Assembly: GCA_016647705.1 (NCBI GenBank)
Contig: CM028334.1
Span: 12,309,546 to 12,373,545, forward strand
Direction of reading: 5' to 3'
Source: Eucommia ulmoides
Lineage: Eukaryota; Streptophyta; Magnoliopsida; Garryales; Eucommiaceae
Length of the DNA: 64,000 nt
Position 1 is the first letter of the stretch; each line of letters opens with the position of its first letter. Position numbers and translations under genes: made by a program. The notes under the pieces are model-generated. The model saw only the letters and a list, made by a program, of their open reading frames with translations, ran no database searches and was not told the origin of the DNA. This document shows positions 44,649 through 55,529 of this stretch, in pieces.

Positions 44649-45030
44649 TTACAAATAACAAACTTTAATTGCAAGAAATAAGAATACAACAAAACAAATC
44701 GAAATCCATTTCTTCATCTTCCCCACCGTCAATTCTAATTTCTTCAATCTCAAATTGTTTTCATACTTTAATGCAGTAACCTCCTCCAGCACTTCTAGAT
44801 ACAGATCATCTATTTTCTTAGAAATTTCATCATCTTCTACTCCAATTGTCTTAATTGAATCCGGAAAAAGTCATTCGCAAATTCTACATGTTCTGGTGGC
44901 ACAATAATAATAGAGAAGATCCTTGGTAGGTTTATCAGTTTGAACAACCCTAATATCTGTTCTTTTTCCATAAGCACAGTATTTGGGAGAAATCACATAT
45001 CTATGTTTGAACCTCCCAAATTGTTGCTTA
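44649..45030 (-). pseudogene. GRF zinc-finger-like small protein with C-terminal membrane helix
   Basis: The minus frame reads RYVISPKYCAYGKRTD, then KDLLYYYCATRTCRICE, a stop, a coiled-coil-like Glu/Lys/Leu-rich stretch and a hydrophobic end ISICFVVFLFLAIKVCYL. This is the order of small plant GRF-type zinc-finger proteins: finger, coiled coil, C-terminal transmembrane helix. One ligand and the frame around the finger are damaged, and stops precede residue 1. It lies convergent to the transposase inside the same terminal repeats, the position held by mudrB in maize MuDR, although no homology to mudrB is claimed. Confidence 0.5.
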
Positions 45031-45509
45031 ATCTATCAAATAACATACTATCGTTGGACAATGAGAGTTTGAAATGGTTTGGTTTAAGTTGTTCATTGTT
45101 GTGAGTTAAGGACAATGACGAAGTTCAGGGTTTGAAATGGAGGTGAAGGTAAATGAGACGGTGAAGGAAAGATGAATGGGAGAGAGAAAAATAAAAATAA
45201 AAAGAAAAATAGAGAAAGAAAAACCTTTGCCTTGTGACTACTTAGGGACGACGACAAAGGAGATGATGCTTAGCCATGGACATTGAGGGAGGTGAATAAT
45301 AGAAACGTATCGATCATTGAAATAAATAAATGAAGAAGGATAAGGGTAATTAGTTCATTTTACATGTTTTCAATTGGAAGTATGAAATAAGGGCAATTTA
45401 GTCATGGCAAAACGGTCAATAAGGGCAATTTTGTCATGAAAAATGGTCAACAATTAAAAAATTGACTTTTAAAGGGTATTTTTGGAATTAAAAATGAATA
45501 GAGAGTCTA

Positions 45510-45618
45510 AGTGTCATTTGACCAAATAGTTTAAGGGGTGTCCCTTGTAGTTTTTAAAGTTGAGGGGATTCCCATGGTTCCGGTCAATAGTTAAGGGGGT
45601 GTAAGTGGTATTAACCCT
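45510..45618 (-). repeat. right terminal inverted repeat of the MuDR-type MULE
   Basis: Inverse of 40131-40235. It ends ATTAACCCT before the AAATTAGG flank. Confidence 0.8.
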
Positions 45619-45851
45619 AAATTAGGAAGGTGAGACATTTGGATGGTTGGGATTGGATCTTCCGCAGTTGATGGCTAAGATTGACTTTTGTGTGTGAAAT
45701 TCACCAATGGTCATGGATTTGATCCTCCTCCATGACCTTTTTCTTTTTCTTTTATTTTTCTAATTGTTTTTGCTCCCAAAATCTTGCAGACTTATTGTCT
45801 TCCACAATTCACAAAAGTCCCTTTCACAATCGTCTCCGACAGTCCCACGAT

Positions 45852-46107
45852 ATGAGCTCGACCACCTCCCTCGCCATTCGTAACCTCTTCCTCGATTGTT
45901 GTCGACCACAACTGCGACCTTTGATTTATCATATCACTCCCCTTACACCTTCCTTGTCGTCCACTACTCCAACCCCAGCGCCGAGCCTTTCTTTCACATC
46001 TCCCAACATCGCCATCGCCGCTATAGTCAATGCACCATCGCTCCGTTGTCGTCGTAAATTCGTAACTCTTTCTTCATTGGCGACATTTTCTCTCTATTTG
46101 TCAAAGG
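45852..46107 (+). CDS. candidate first exon of an unidentified, possibly plastid-targeted protein
   Basis: An 85-codon frame starts MSSTTSLAIRNLFLDCC and ends LYLSK at a clear donor, AAG|GTAAGA (46108). The N-terminus is rich in Ser, Thr and Pro, as in transit peptides, and near the end CRRKFVTLSSLATFSLYL could be a twin-arginine or membrane signal. I do not recognise the protein and cannot name a second exon. A possible acceptor-led block is at 53287 ('ttttag' then ATAAATCTCCGACC). If real, the intron would hold all of the transposons from 46471 to 52945. Confidence 0.35.
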
Positions 46108-46430
46108 TAAGACACACTTATTCTTCTTCTCCTTCTTTTCACTAAGAATCTCCATAGATCAATCTGATTTTTCTGATCCTCCATCTCTTTCTCTCACCAT
46201 CTTTCGGCCTGATTTGGCCAGATATGTGGTTTGAGTTGGTTAAAATTCATAGATATGGGGTTTGAGTTTATCTTCATGCTAATTATATTCAGTTTTTCTT
46301 AATGCTTGAACATGTAGCTTCAATTTTAGGAATTTCTCTCTCTATATTTCTCCAAAATTTCAGAAATTTTAGGTATGTTGAACCTAAACCATAATTTCGA
46401 TAACCTCAACCCTAGTTTCTTTTTAGTGTT

Positions 46431-46470
46431 TCTGTTCTCAGAAAACTTGGAACAGGAATGCATTTGTTTA
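46431..46470 (+). repeat. minisatellite unit, first segment
   Basis: A unit of about 45 bp, 'tagtgtttctgttctcagaa' then 'aacttggaacaggaatg'. More units follow the transposon insertions at 47563-47682 and 52946-53112. Confidence 0.7.
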
Positions 46471-47562
46471 GGCCACGTTTGGTTAGTGTTTCCATTGTAA
46501 CCCAACCCAAAAATTATGGGATCGTTTTTTGAGAATGCGTTTGGCAACACAAAACTTAACCCAACCCAACCCAAAAAAATGAGAATTGATTATCCAAATC
46601 TAACGGAAATGAGAAACAAAAAAAAAAAAAAATGTGCCCAAAAAACTCAACCCAACTTTAGGGGGACATGCTTGGAATTTTTGTAATTGTTAATGAGACC
46701 CCATGTTCGACTTCTGTTAAGCTCAAAACAATAGTTTTTATTTTTCTTTTTTCACTTCCCTTTGTGTGTCTTTGTTATCGTCTTCGTCCACGCCTCCTCA
46801 TCCGTGTGTCTTCATCGTCTCGCTTAGTCGTCTTCATCTTTACCTCTTCCTTTCATTCCTCCTCCTCCTCTCGTGGTCATCGTCTTCCTTCTTCGTTGTC
46901 TCGCTTCTTCGTTTTTGTCATCTTCGTCTACTCGTTGCTTGTGTGTTACCGTCTTCTTCTTTTCCATCATCAACGAAGTTACAGATTGCAAATCATCTTC
47001 GCGAAAAAGGGTTTCGAAGATTTTGTTACTGATTTTGGTTCTTGATTTTGGTTTGGTTACTGATTAGGGTTTGGTTATTGATTTTGATTTAGGGTTTCGA
47101 TTTCGATTTTTGATTTCGTTACTGAAATTAATCACGAAATCGATCTCGTTCATGAAATCTTTGTTCGTTCATGAAATTGAAATCACTATTCTTTGTTCAT
47201 TCACGAAATCGATTTCGATTTCATTGCTCGTTCATGAAATTGCTATGGAATTCGATCAATGGAGGATGCTATTCAGTGAAGATGATGAAGACGAAAGAAG
47301 AGAAAAGAAGAAAAAGAAAAAGAAAAAAGAAAATAAAAAAAATAAAAACAACTATGAGAAAATAATTCTAGGATAATATAGTTATCAAACACGATTTTGG
47401 TTCCAGCACAAAAAATAAAATAAAATAAAAAATTAAAAATAAAAATTGTCGTTACCAAAAATAATTCTGTATTCCCAGTAAAAAACAAAATTCTCAACCC
47501 AACCGAACCAAACCTATCCCAGTTGGGTTGAGAAAGGTGGAGATCATTAACCAAACATGGCC
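46471..47562. mobile_element. PIF/Harbinger-like (Tourist-type) element, 1.09 kb
   Basis: The termini are GGCCACGTTTGGTTA and, inverted, GGCCATGTTTGGTTA. The target duplication TTA is on both sides (46468-46470 and 47563-47565), which is the signature of this superfamily. There is no transposase. The interior has a run of 'gaaatcgatttcgatttc'-type phrases (47090-47240) and a Lys-rich frame from A-tracts. Confidence 0.8.
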
Positions 47563-47682
47563 TTAGTGTTTTTGTTTTACTCTCCTGTTCTCTTTGATGG
47601 CCTTTGTTTTAGTGTTTATTTGGATGGAATTTGTTTAGTATTTATGTTCATAGAAAACTTAGAACAAGGATGAGTTTGGTGG
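47563..47682 (+). repeat. minisatellite units, second segment
   Basis: Continues the array at 46431-46470, with 'ttagtgtt' starts and 'gaaaacttagaacaaggatg'. It lies between the two PIF/Harbinger-like elements. Confidence 0.65.
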
Positions 47683-48118
47683 CATTTGGTTAGAGTTTCA
47701 TTTTCCCCATCCCACTTGGGATAGGATGAGAATTATGCTTTTTTCTAGAAATAGAAACGCATTTGATAATAATAGAATTCTGTTTTGTTTTGGGAATAGA
47801 ATCGCGTTTAGTAATGACATAATTTTGTTTCCTTTTGAGAATATAATTGCATTTGGTAACAAATTATTCTGGAATTATTTTCTCAACAATTGTTCTATTT
47901 TTTTATAGTTATTTATTTCTTTAAATGTACGATAATAAATATCAAATTACACAAAGTTCAAAAAAATAAACATTAATTAAAAATAGATATGTAAAAATGT
48001 TGGGGAAAAAGACCTTTTTGGTTCATAAAGATGGATAAAGTGTCCAATTGACCCCTAAGATTTGAAACGCGACACATTTGCTCTCAACATTTCAAAATCG
48101 TTCCAAATTGGCCCCTAA

Positions 48119-49389
48119 GCCAGATTTCGTTATGTCAACTAATAGTCAACGTTTCATTATGGGTATTTTAGTCTTTTTATTCAAAGGGGTTAATTTTGAA
48201 AAGTCATCTAAACTTAAGGGGTCAAAATATTTTTTTTCTATTTCTTTTTTATTCTTGTCACTCAATATTTGTTTGCAACTTTTAAATACTCTTCCTACCC
48301 TCATATTAATTGTTTATTCTTCATTGAAACACAAATCTAGGAATAAATCTGGAACACAAATAAGACCCTCCCATATTGAAACAAAAATCTGGGAACAAAT
48401 TTTGAAGCCGAAGAATAGGACCCTCCCATATTCAAACAAACAAATTTCGTCGTCTTCTTTTTCATCGACAAATGTAAATATTGCTAAATTTGAACGTGTA
48501 ATTTCAACAACAAATTTATGAGAACAAAACAAAATTTATGGGAATAAAACAAAATTTATGGGAACAACAAATTTATGAGAACAAAACAACATTTTTTTTT
48601 TTTGGAAATATTATTTGATTTTGTTTTTTTTATTAAAAGGGGAATTAAAAACCCCAAGGAATACAAAAAGAATGACATATCCATCCAAACTAAATATAAA
48701 CCTCTATGAAAGAGGAAATAGGAGCAAAACTAAGGGATAATTCCATTATATTCTAAGAAATTTGTGCTAAAAATAAGGGAGTAAAACATAATCATATATA
48801 TATTTTTTTGGCTCCTATATTAAAACACAACATCAACACCAAAACAAACATCAATATCAAAACGAACACCATCACCAAAATGAACATCAACACCAACGAA
48901 CACCACCACCAAAACGAACAATACTACCGACGAACACCGAAATCGAAAACGAAGAACACCGCCGAAATTGAACCTTGGGGTTTCGATTTCTTTTTCGAAA
49001 TCGAAATAGAAAATCGATTTCGATTTCGAAATTGAAGAACACCATCGAACATTGCCACCAAAATAACGAACACCATCCGAATCGAACCTAGGGTTTCAAA
49101 TTCTTTTTCGAAATTGAAGAACACTACCGAACATCGCCACCAAAACGACGAACACCATCAAAATCGAAGCTAAGGGTTTTGATTTCAAAATCAAAATCAA
49201 AACCTAGTTTCGAAATCAATTTCGATTTCTAAATCGAAACCGTGGTTCGATTTGGTGGGTTTTGATTTCGAAATCGAAACCCAAATCGAAATCGAAATGG
49301 AAGTAAAGAAGAAGACTAAGATGACGAACGTGATGGTGGCGTTGGCCTGTGACAGTGATGGAAGGAAGTAGACTCCCAGACGATCGAAG
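48119..49389. other. Pack-MULE interior, repeat-rich
   Basis: No recognised gene. Repeats of 'aaatttatgggaacaa' lie at 48520-48590, 'aacaccaaaac'-type repeats at 48830-48930, and 'gaaatcgaaatcg' repeats at 48940-49290. Confidence 0.6.
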
Positions 49390-49519
49390 ATTTTGCCAGA
49401 TTAGAAAGCGTAAACTCCCGGACGAGCGCAAACGTCGGGTGACCAGCCTTGACGCTGGCTTCAACGATGAATTTGCTGAGATATCTGGTCCCTCCGATGA
49501 TCAGAATCTTAGTCTTTCC
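49390..49519 (-). pseudogene. isoflavone reductase/PCBER-like (NmrA family) fragment captured by a MULE
   Basis: The minus frame reads TGKTKILIIGGTRYLSKFIV and then EASVKAGHPTFALVREFTLS. This is the first strand-loop-helix of the NADP-binding domain of isoflavone reductase and phenylcoumaran benzylic ether reductase. The usual GGTGYIGK motif reads GGTRYLSK, so two of the dinucleotide-binding glycines are lost. Only about 45 residues are kept; the catalytic Lys region is absent. It is flanked by MULE sequence on both sides. A captured fragment, not a gene. Confidence 0.8.
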
Positions 49520-49881
49520 GGTGGTGAGGGAGAGCAGTGGCGGAAAGAAAGGAAGAAGACGACCTAAAAAAAAAAATTAAAGAAAAAAAAATATTTTTCA
49601 CCCCTTAAGTTTAACAAAATATGTAAATAGGTCTCATTCTATTAGTAAGAATAAAATGACACATTTACCCTTGGCCAAATGTCATGTGCTTGTCACGTGA
49701 CGTTTTCTATCCAATTTCCCCAAATTTTACTAACGGAACCCAACCCAAACCGAACCCAAGGTCCAATTTGGAACGATTTTAAAATGTTGAGAGCAAATGT
49801 GGTGAGTTTCAAATCTTAGGGGCCAGTTGGACACTCTAGCTATCTTTCAGGGACCAAAAAGGTCTTTTTCCCAAAATGTTG

Positions 49882-50842
49882 ACATATTAAATATAAATAT
49901 TATACGTATTATACAATAGATGTCTAATTTGATTAAATATGATTTTTGAGAACAAAAATACAATTGTGTATGTTTTTTATAAACAATCAATATACAATAA
50001 ACAAATTAAAAGCATAAATAATTTATTTATCAAATTATACAACTGACATCGTCAAACACTTATTCTAAAATATCAATATACTTGCCTTAGGGTAGGAACT
50101 TATCATAAGAAAAATATCAAGGAGCGACAGGTCCAACTTACGCCCTCAGCGCAGCCAACTTATTCTCAAGCCGCTCTAACTCAACCATGTTATGATCAAT
50201 CAATGCCTCCTTCTCAATCAGGTGGTTATAGGAATGATGCACCTATTAACCGACTTAAATCAAATGTATGTTGCACATCGCTAAAAATTTTGCCTCTCTC
50301 AGCTACCTAATTCCCATATCATGAACTCTCCCACGATTGAATCCGACAGGTAAAATATTCACTAGTATATTGTTCACCAAGTAAGAAAACAAAATCCAAC
50401 CCATGCAACATCTATTAGTCTCACTTTAGAACATAAAAATAATACATTCTAAATAGCTTCTCATGAACATGAGATTCACAAGTCCAAACTATCATCTACT
50501 AGTATTAAACTCACATGTAGAATATCCACACCAAAAACACCAATGTAGCAAACCCCTATATTAATCAATTTCCAAATCCACGAAAATAATTTTTCAATTC
50601 CTAGAGAAGTTGACACATAAGAATACTCGAAAGATGCAAAAACTCACTGAATTTTAGCATATTACACAGATCAGAGAAACTTTAGGTGAAAAAATAAGGC
50701 ATAATTCCATCTCAACATTCCACAACTCATTTTTCTTGCTCTTTGCCATTACTAATCCTTTCACAAAGAAATAGAAATCTCAAGAACATGTGTTTCTACA
50801 AGATCTTCCATCAATAACAGATTTACATAATGAAATGACAAT
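49882..50842. other. intergenic part of the second PIF/Harbinger-like element
   Basis: AT-rich, with no frame of note and no recognisable product. Confidence 0.5.
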
Positions 50843-50847
50843 AATTT

Positions 50848-52332
50848 GTAGCGATTATTTTGCTACATCGCAAGTTTACGGATCAAGTTTTAATAGTATA
50901 GAGTGAGTATCGTATTGTATCCACAAAGATTGATTCAAATTGTCACTAAGTACCGCGATTATCGTAACCTAACTTTATTTAGGCGTCCAAATTTAAGGTT
51001 TGTAAAAATAAAACTAAAACAAATATAAAATTGAAAGCAAAATTAAATGTGGACTTCCTATGCACAATTATTTTAGGGGGGGTTTGACATCGCTTTGCTA
51101 AACGATGCTAATCCAATTCAAACTTGTTAATTAAATTCATGCCCAATCATTAACCATAGGTGTCTAAATTAACCTCACTTCCACCTCTCGAATGCCAAGT
51201 AAGATAATTTATATAATTATTCGAATTAATATATCTATTCAACTCAATTAATTATCCAATCTTTAAGTCTCACCCATCAAATGGCTACCTAAATTATATT
51301 AGCCTCTTGTACTCAATATAATAAGGGTTGTATTTTTCTGGTCTTAATATGGAAGATTATCACCTCTTGAATGCCTAATTTTACATATCTATGATATCTA
51401 ATTTACCTCTCGTATAAATTAGCAAATACGCATAAAGAAATACAAATAATCGAAACATGAAGTCCAATTAATAAAATCTTAAAGTCTCAAGGCATAGTTC
51501 ATACAAAGTTATTCAAATCCCCCAAGATTAAAACTTTAACTCAACATAATGGAATCCATGACTAATCTTTTCAAGAAATTCATAAATGCAAACATTTTCA
51601 ACACAATATCACAAATACAAAATTTTAATAAAAAGATTAGGGTGAGAGAAAGGAAGAGAAAACTCTTTGTGGAGATGAGCTTCAAAGCTTCAAATATTCA
51701 ATAATCTTCAACTCCAATCTCTCTATAGGAATTTTACACCTCCAATTATGTTTTTCTTCTCAAAATCTAACCACCAATGGTGTTTTCCTCTCAAATTTCA
51801 CTACCCCCTTGGGTTTGAGGCATAAGATGGTATAAATAGGGGTCAAATTAGGATTTTTCGTCTTTTTACATTGTAGGAGGTGCACGGGAGAGGAGAAAAA
51901 TCCCGCTGCAACGCGCTTTGGGCAGTGCCAGACTGCTGAAAGTGCGTTGCAACGGAAAAAAAATCCCGTTGCAACAGGGTTTGGATTGTGCCGACACCTA
52001 TTCGTATTGTGGCCATAAATTTTTCTTCCCAACTCCAATTTAGGTGATTTAAAAGGATACGGAAATTTAAGAAAAAGATATACAACTTTCATGTTTTGAA
52101 TGTTTCCAAAATCGGTTTGCATTGTGATCAAAATCGGTCTTGACGTTACCACACCTGTACTACTTATGAACCATTGCAGCCTAATTCACCTTATTTTACC
52201 ACATTTTCACCCAATTATTTATAATTCCTATAAAACAATACAAAAACACATCAAACTAATAAAAATGCTTAAAAACTCATAAATATTTGAATATAAAAAT
52301 ACTTGATTTGTCAATAAATAAACCACTCATCA
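50848..52332 (-). repeat. solo LTR, 1.49 kb, with target duplication
   Basis: On the minus strand it begins TGATGAGTGG and ends CGCTACAA. ATAAT flanks it on both sides (50843-50847 and 52333-52337). Its inner text ('acggatcaagtttt', 'gtatcgtat', 'taacctaac') is related to the LTR of element D. There is a TATAAATA phrase at 51831. The short frames in it (51760-52152) are not genes. Confidence 0.85.
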
Positions 52333-52945
52333 ATAATCAAGCCTAGCACTGATAATTTGACCAAAAAAAAGTCAGATTTTGTGAACCTTAAACCCAAAAT
52401 CAATTTTAGCAACGAAATCCAAATCGATTTTTGTAACGAAATCGAAATCGATTCCAGCAACGAAATCGAAATCGATATCAATTCACCATAGAGGAGAGAG
52501 AGAGAGAGAGAGCCAATGATGGCAGTGGAGACGATGACGATGATAGCGATAGATACGATGACGATGATGGCGATAGCTGGAGAAGAGAAAACGACTGAAG
52601 GTTGATTACAACGATGGTGATAAAGGCTAAGGATAAGCAATGACGACAATAATGGAGAGACGACGACAATGATGAGCAAACAAACAACGATCGGGAATTG
52701 GAAGAAATGAGAATGATGGATTCTCTCATTAATAATCCTATTAATGATGAAAGTGTCCTCAAATGTGATGGGAACTAAAAAAAAAATCAAACTTTTTTCG
52801 TTTCTCATTTCCTTAGGATTTCAAGAATCAATCCCAACATTTTGGGATGAGATGAGAACGGAATTGGCTTTGCCAAATGCATTCCTACACATCAATCCCA
52901 AAAATTTTGGGATGAGATAGGATGGGCACACTAACCAAATGGGCC

Positions 52946-53112
52946 AGTGTTTCTATTGTTAAAAAACTTAGAACAAGAATGTGTTTAGTGTTTCTATTCT
53001 CAAAAAACTTGGAACGTGATGTAGTTGTTTAGTGTTTCTGTATAATGTTTCTGCTCTCAGAAATTAGTCTACTCCCTTGGTCTTTTTGATGACATTTGTT
53101 TAGTGTTTCTTC
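52946..53112 (+). repeat. minisatellite units, third segment
   Basis: Three to four more units with 'agtgtttctattctcaaaaa' and 'acttggaac'. It ends at 'gtttagtgtttcttcccccc'. Confidence 0.7.
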
Positions 53113-53391
53113 CCCCCCGACCCATACCTCTTCAGAGAATACAATCCTATGGCTTCTTCTTCATCAAGTTTGTGTTGCCCTAGCTCTCGGATTTCTATTC
53201 ATATCGCCTTATTTTGAATGTTTTTTCTCCCTCGATTTCATCATATTGTTTGTGTGTTCTCAAAATAATTCTGTTTGATATTTTTAGATAAATCTCCGAC
53301 CAATAAGTTCTTTGAAACGACTTTCATCGGAAATCTCAAAGGTTTTAAGAGTATGTTCTATTTTCCCCCTCTATATTAATTTTCTCTTTCT

Positions 53392-53634
53392 CTCTGAACT
53401 AAACATAAATATCAGTCAATAATTTGGATGAATTCTGTATTTTTGCCTGTGTGAAAACCCATTAGTTTAATTTCTATTGAAATCAATTCTTCCGATTATA
53501 ATCTCACTCTTGCTCTCTCTTTAAAATTTGTAGGCATGATCGTAGGGGAACGTAAATATTAGTCAATAACTTGTTTGATATTTCTATCTGTATGAAAAGC
53601 CATTAGTTTATTTTTAGTGAAATCAATTATTCCA

Positions 53635-53688
<54 letters not shown>

Positions 53689-53720
53689 TGTAGGCCAAGA
53701 GAGAGATGATCGTGGGAGAT
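53392..53720. repeat. tandem duplication of about 160 bp with (TA)n
   Basis: Both copies contain 'agtcaataa', 'cattagttta', 'gaaatcaatt', 'cnattataat' and 'aaaatttgtaggc', then 'gatcgt'. A (TA)n tract (53637-53683) separates the second copy from its end. Each 'ttgtag' looks like a splice acceptor. Confidence 0.65.
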
Positions 53721-55095
53721 ACAATTCAGTATATACATGTTCTGGATAAAGAGCGATGCCGGGAGATCAAAAGAAGTCGGAATCAATGGCGAAACATCTA
53801 ATCCTATCCATATGCGCCACCCGAAGCTCCTCCGTCGACGTCACTGTCTTCGGCAATTGGTGCTAGAGATTTTTAGTGTTCTAGAAGCACAGAGCCGAAG
53901 TCTTGGCTGCGACCGTGATGGTCGATGATTATCCAGCCAAACCCACGTATGCCCTTTTTTGCTCCAATTTCACTCCATTTTCTTTAGGTAGTCTTTCTGT
54001 CTCTCATCTTCGATTTAGTCGCCGCTGACCACCTACTCACCCATCCATCGTAGATCCTGTCGCCGCCAGCTACTATCACAATCATACACCTAGAGTTCTA
54101 GGAATGGGATAGTGAGTGATTTGCGTTTTTGGTGTTGAGGGTTGTTTGCTGGGTTTAGGAACGGCTTGGTTTTTAGGGTTAGGGTTACAGAGAGTAGATT
54201 TGGTGGTGTCAAACTTTAGGGGGGATTTTGTAAGCGACTGTTGGTGGAAGTTTGGTGGAATAGCCTTTTCTCTCTATTAACCGGCTATCTTCTCTCTTGC
54301 GACCCTCTTTGTCTCACGTTCCAGCCGTTGCCACCCTCCAAACGTCACTAGTGCCCTCTAATTTTCAGATATGGCTTCTATATTGTCCAGTTTTCATGTT
54401 TACCAATTTATTTCGCCAAATTTGATTTGGCAATTCCGAAGTTAGCATGGGACGTCTCTCATACTCCTAAGGTAGTAATTTGTTTTTTCTTTTGATGTCT
54501 GTGTCTACGGAAAATATTTCGCTACAAAATTGTAGCCATGAATTTGCAAATATTTTTGTTCTCTTGATTGTATGTGGTTTCATTGAAGATGAATAAGATT
54601 CTTGAATCATTTATTATCTGGGTAACTGTTTTTAAGTTAGAAATTAGTTAATGTGATTTGCTCAATTAGTTTCGTTGATTAGTTTATTTGTTCGTGAGGA
54701 ATTGATATTTGCTATTGAGGATTTCATTCACTCCATATTTCGTGCGCTCTCTCTCTCTCTCTAAACACGTAGAGGAAAAGAACAGAAAGTGATGGTGGTT
54801 GTCGAAGAAGTCATCGTCATTTCCTCTTCAAGGAACAATAAAGACGGAGATGCTTTCAAGGTCGACGACCCTTCCTAGTTTGCTTTCCGAAAAATTTCGA
54901 AACACCGGAGTCAAATCCCTTACCCAAATGTTAATTTTAATCTTAAAAATACAAAGGAGTAAATGACAATATTAACCTAAATGAATCATTTTAAAAATAT
55001 CACTACAATTCATTTTAGTATTTTGCTTAATGTTTTTTTATCAAACGATTTAATATAATATTGTCCTCAAAATATGCAATTTTTGTGTCCATTAT
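53721..55095. other. region without a recognised gene
   Basis: Short frames at 53737-53928 and 54792-54880 do not resemble known families. The base composition at 53750-54360 is less AT-rich than its surroundings, which suggests relict or untranslated gene sequence. Confidence 0.4.
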
Positions 55096-55480
55096 TGTTG
55101 ACACCCTAAATTAGTAAGCTTCGATAAATGTAAGGATCTAATCCAATAGACAAATCTAACCCAATTAGTCTTTTAAAAAAAATTAAAATTCTCTATAGTT
55201 TATTGTCATATAAATATTTAAAAATTTGCAAGATATTATACATAATTTTTTGTATATATATATTTGTGATATTTTAGAGAATAGTTTAGAGAGTTATCTA
55301 TCAATCGTTAGATCGATTTAATCTCGATCATCCGTTCTAATCGCTTAAGCCTATAAATAAAAGTAGGAGACATGAAATATGTTAAATCATCTTGCTAGTT
55401 GCTACCAACCCATATTCAGACGAACCCAGTGATAGATTTGTTTGGTGACTAATGGGGACGCAAGCCCTTCCTAACTTTCT
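55096..55480 (+). repeat. probable LTR fragment
   Basis: It begins TGTTGACACCCTAAATTAG, a start common to Tat-type Gypsy LTRs, and has a TATA box GCCTATAAATAAAAG near 55350. No partner or target duplication was seen. Confidence 0.4.
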
Positions 55481-55529
55481 AATTGTCCAACTAATTTTTG
55501 TTTCCTTTTCATAGCTCTCTTTTCAATTA

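Larger units (their letters stand above)
40131..45618 (+). mobile_element. MuDR-type Mutator-like element with transposase relic
   Basis: The ends are AGGGTTAATATCACTTAAAC on the left and, inverted on the right, AGGGTTAATACCACTTACAC. The similarity continues over about 100 bp. The flanks share AAATTAGG (40123-40130 and 45619-45626), an 8-bp match where 9 bp is usual. Inside are a decayed MURA-type transposase on the plus strand and a GRF-finger-like frame on the minus strand. A T-run of about 35 spans 40549-40582. Confidence 0.9.
48003..49872. mobile_element. Pack-MULE, 1.87 kb, with reductase fragment
   Basis: Terminal repeats of about 115 bp begin GGGAAAAAGACCTTTTTGGT on both ends. A perfect 9-bp target duplication AAAATGTTG is at 47994-48002 and 49873-49881. 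The interior has no transposase. It holds a fragment of an isoflavone-reductase-like gene (minus, about 49390-49519) and a field of 'gaaatcgaaa' repeats (48930-49290). Confidence 0.92.
47683..52945. mobile_element. second PIF/Harbinger-like element, enlarged by two nested insertions
   Basis: The left end GGCATTTGGTTAG and the inverted right end GGCCCATTTGGTTAG resemble those of the neighbour at 46471. Both inner edges carry 'cccatccca/cccatccta' and 'gggat' phrases. Removing the MULE at 48003-49872 and the solo LTR at 50848-52332 leaves about 1.9 kb. No clean TTA duplication remains. The interior again has 'gaaatcgaaatcgat' phrases (52430-52485). Confidence 0.5.

Noticed and set aside
46668..47067. 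Ser/Leu/Val-rich frames in the first PIF/Harbinger-like element
   Set aside because: Low-complexity translation of CT-rich repeats; no transposase motif.
52311..52808. 165-codon minus-strand frame rich in Ile/Ser/Leu
   Set aside because: Spans the edge of the solo LTR and a (GA)n/(GATGAC)n repeat; not conserved, repeat-derived.
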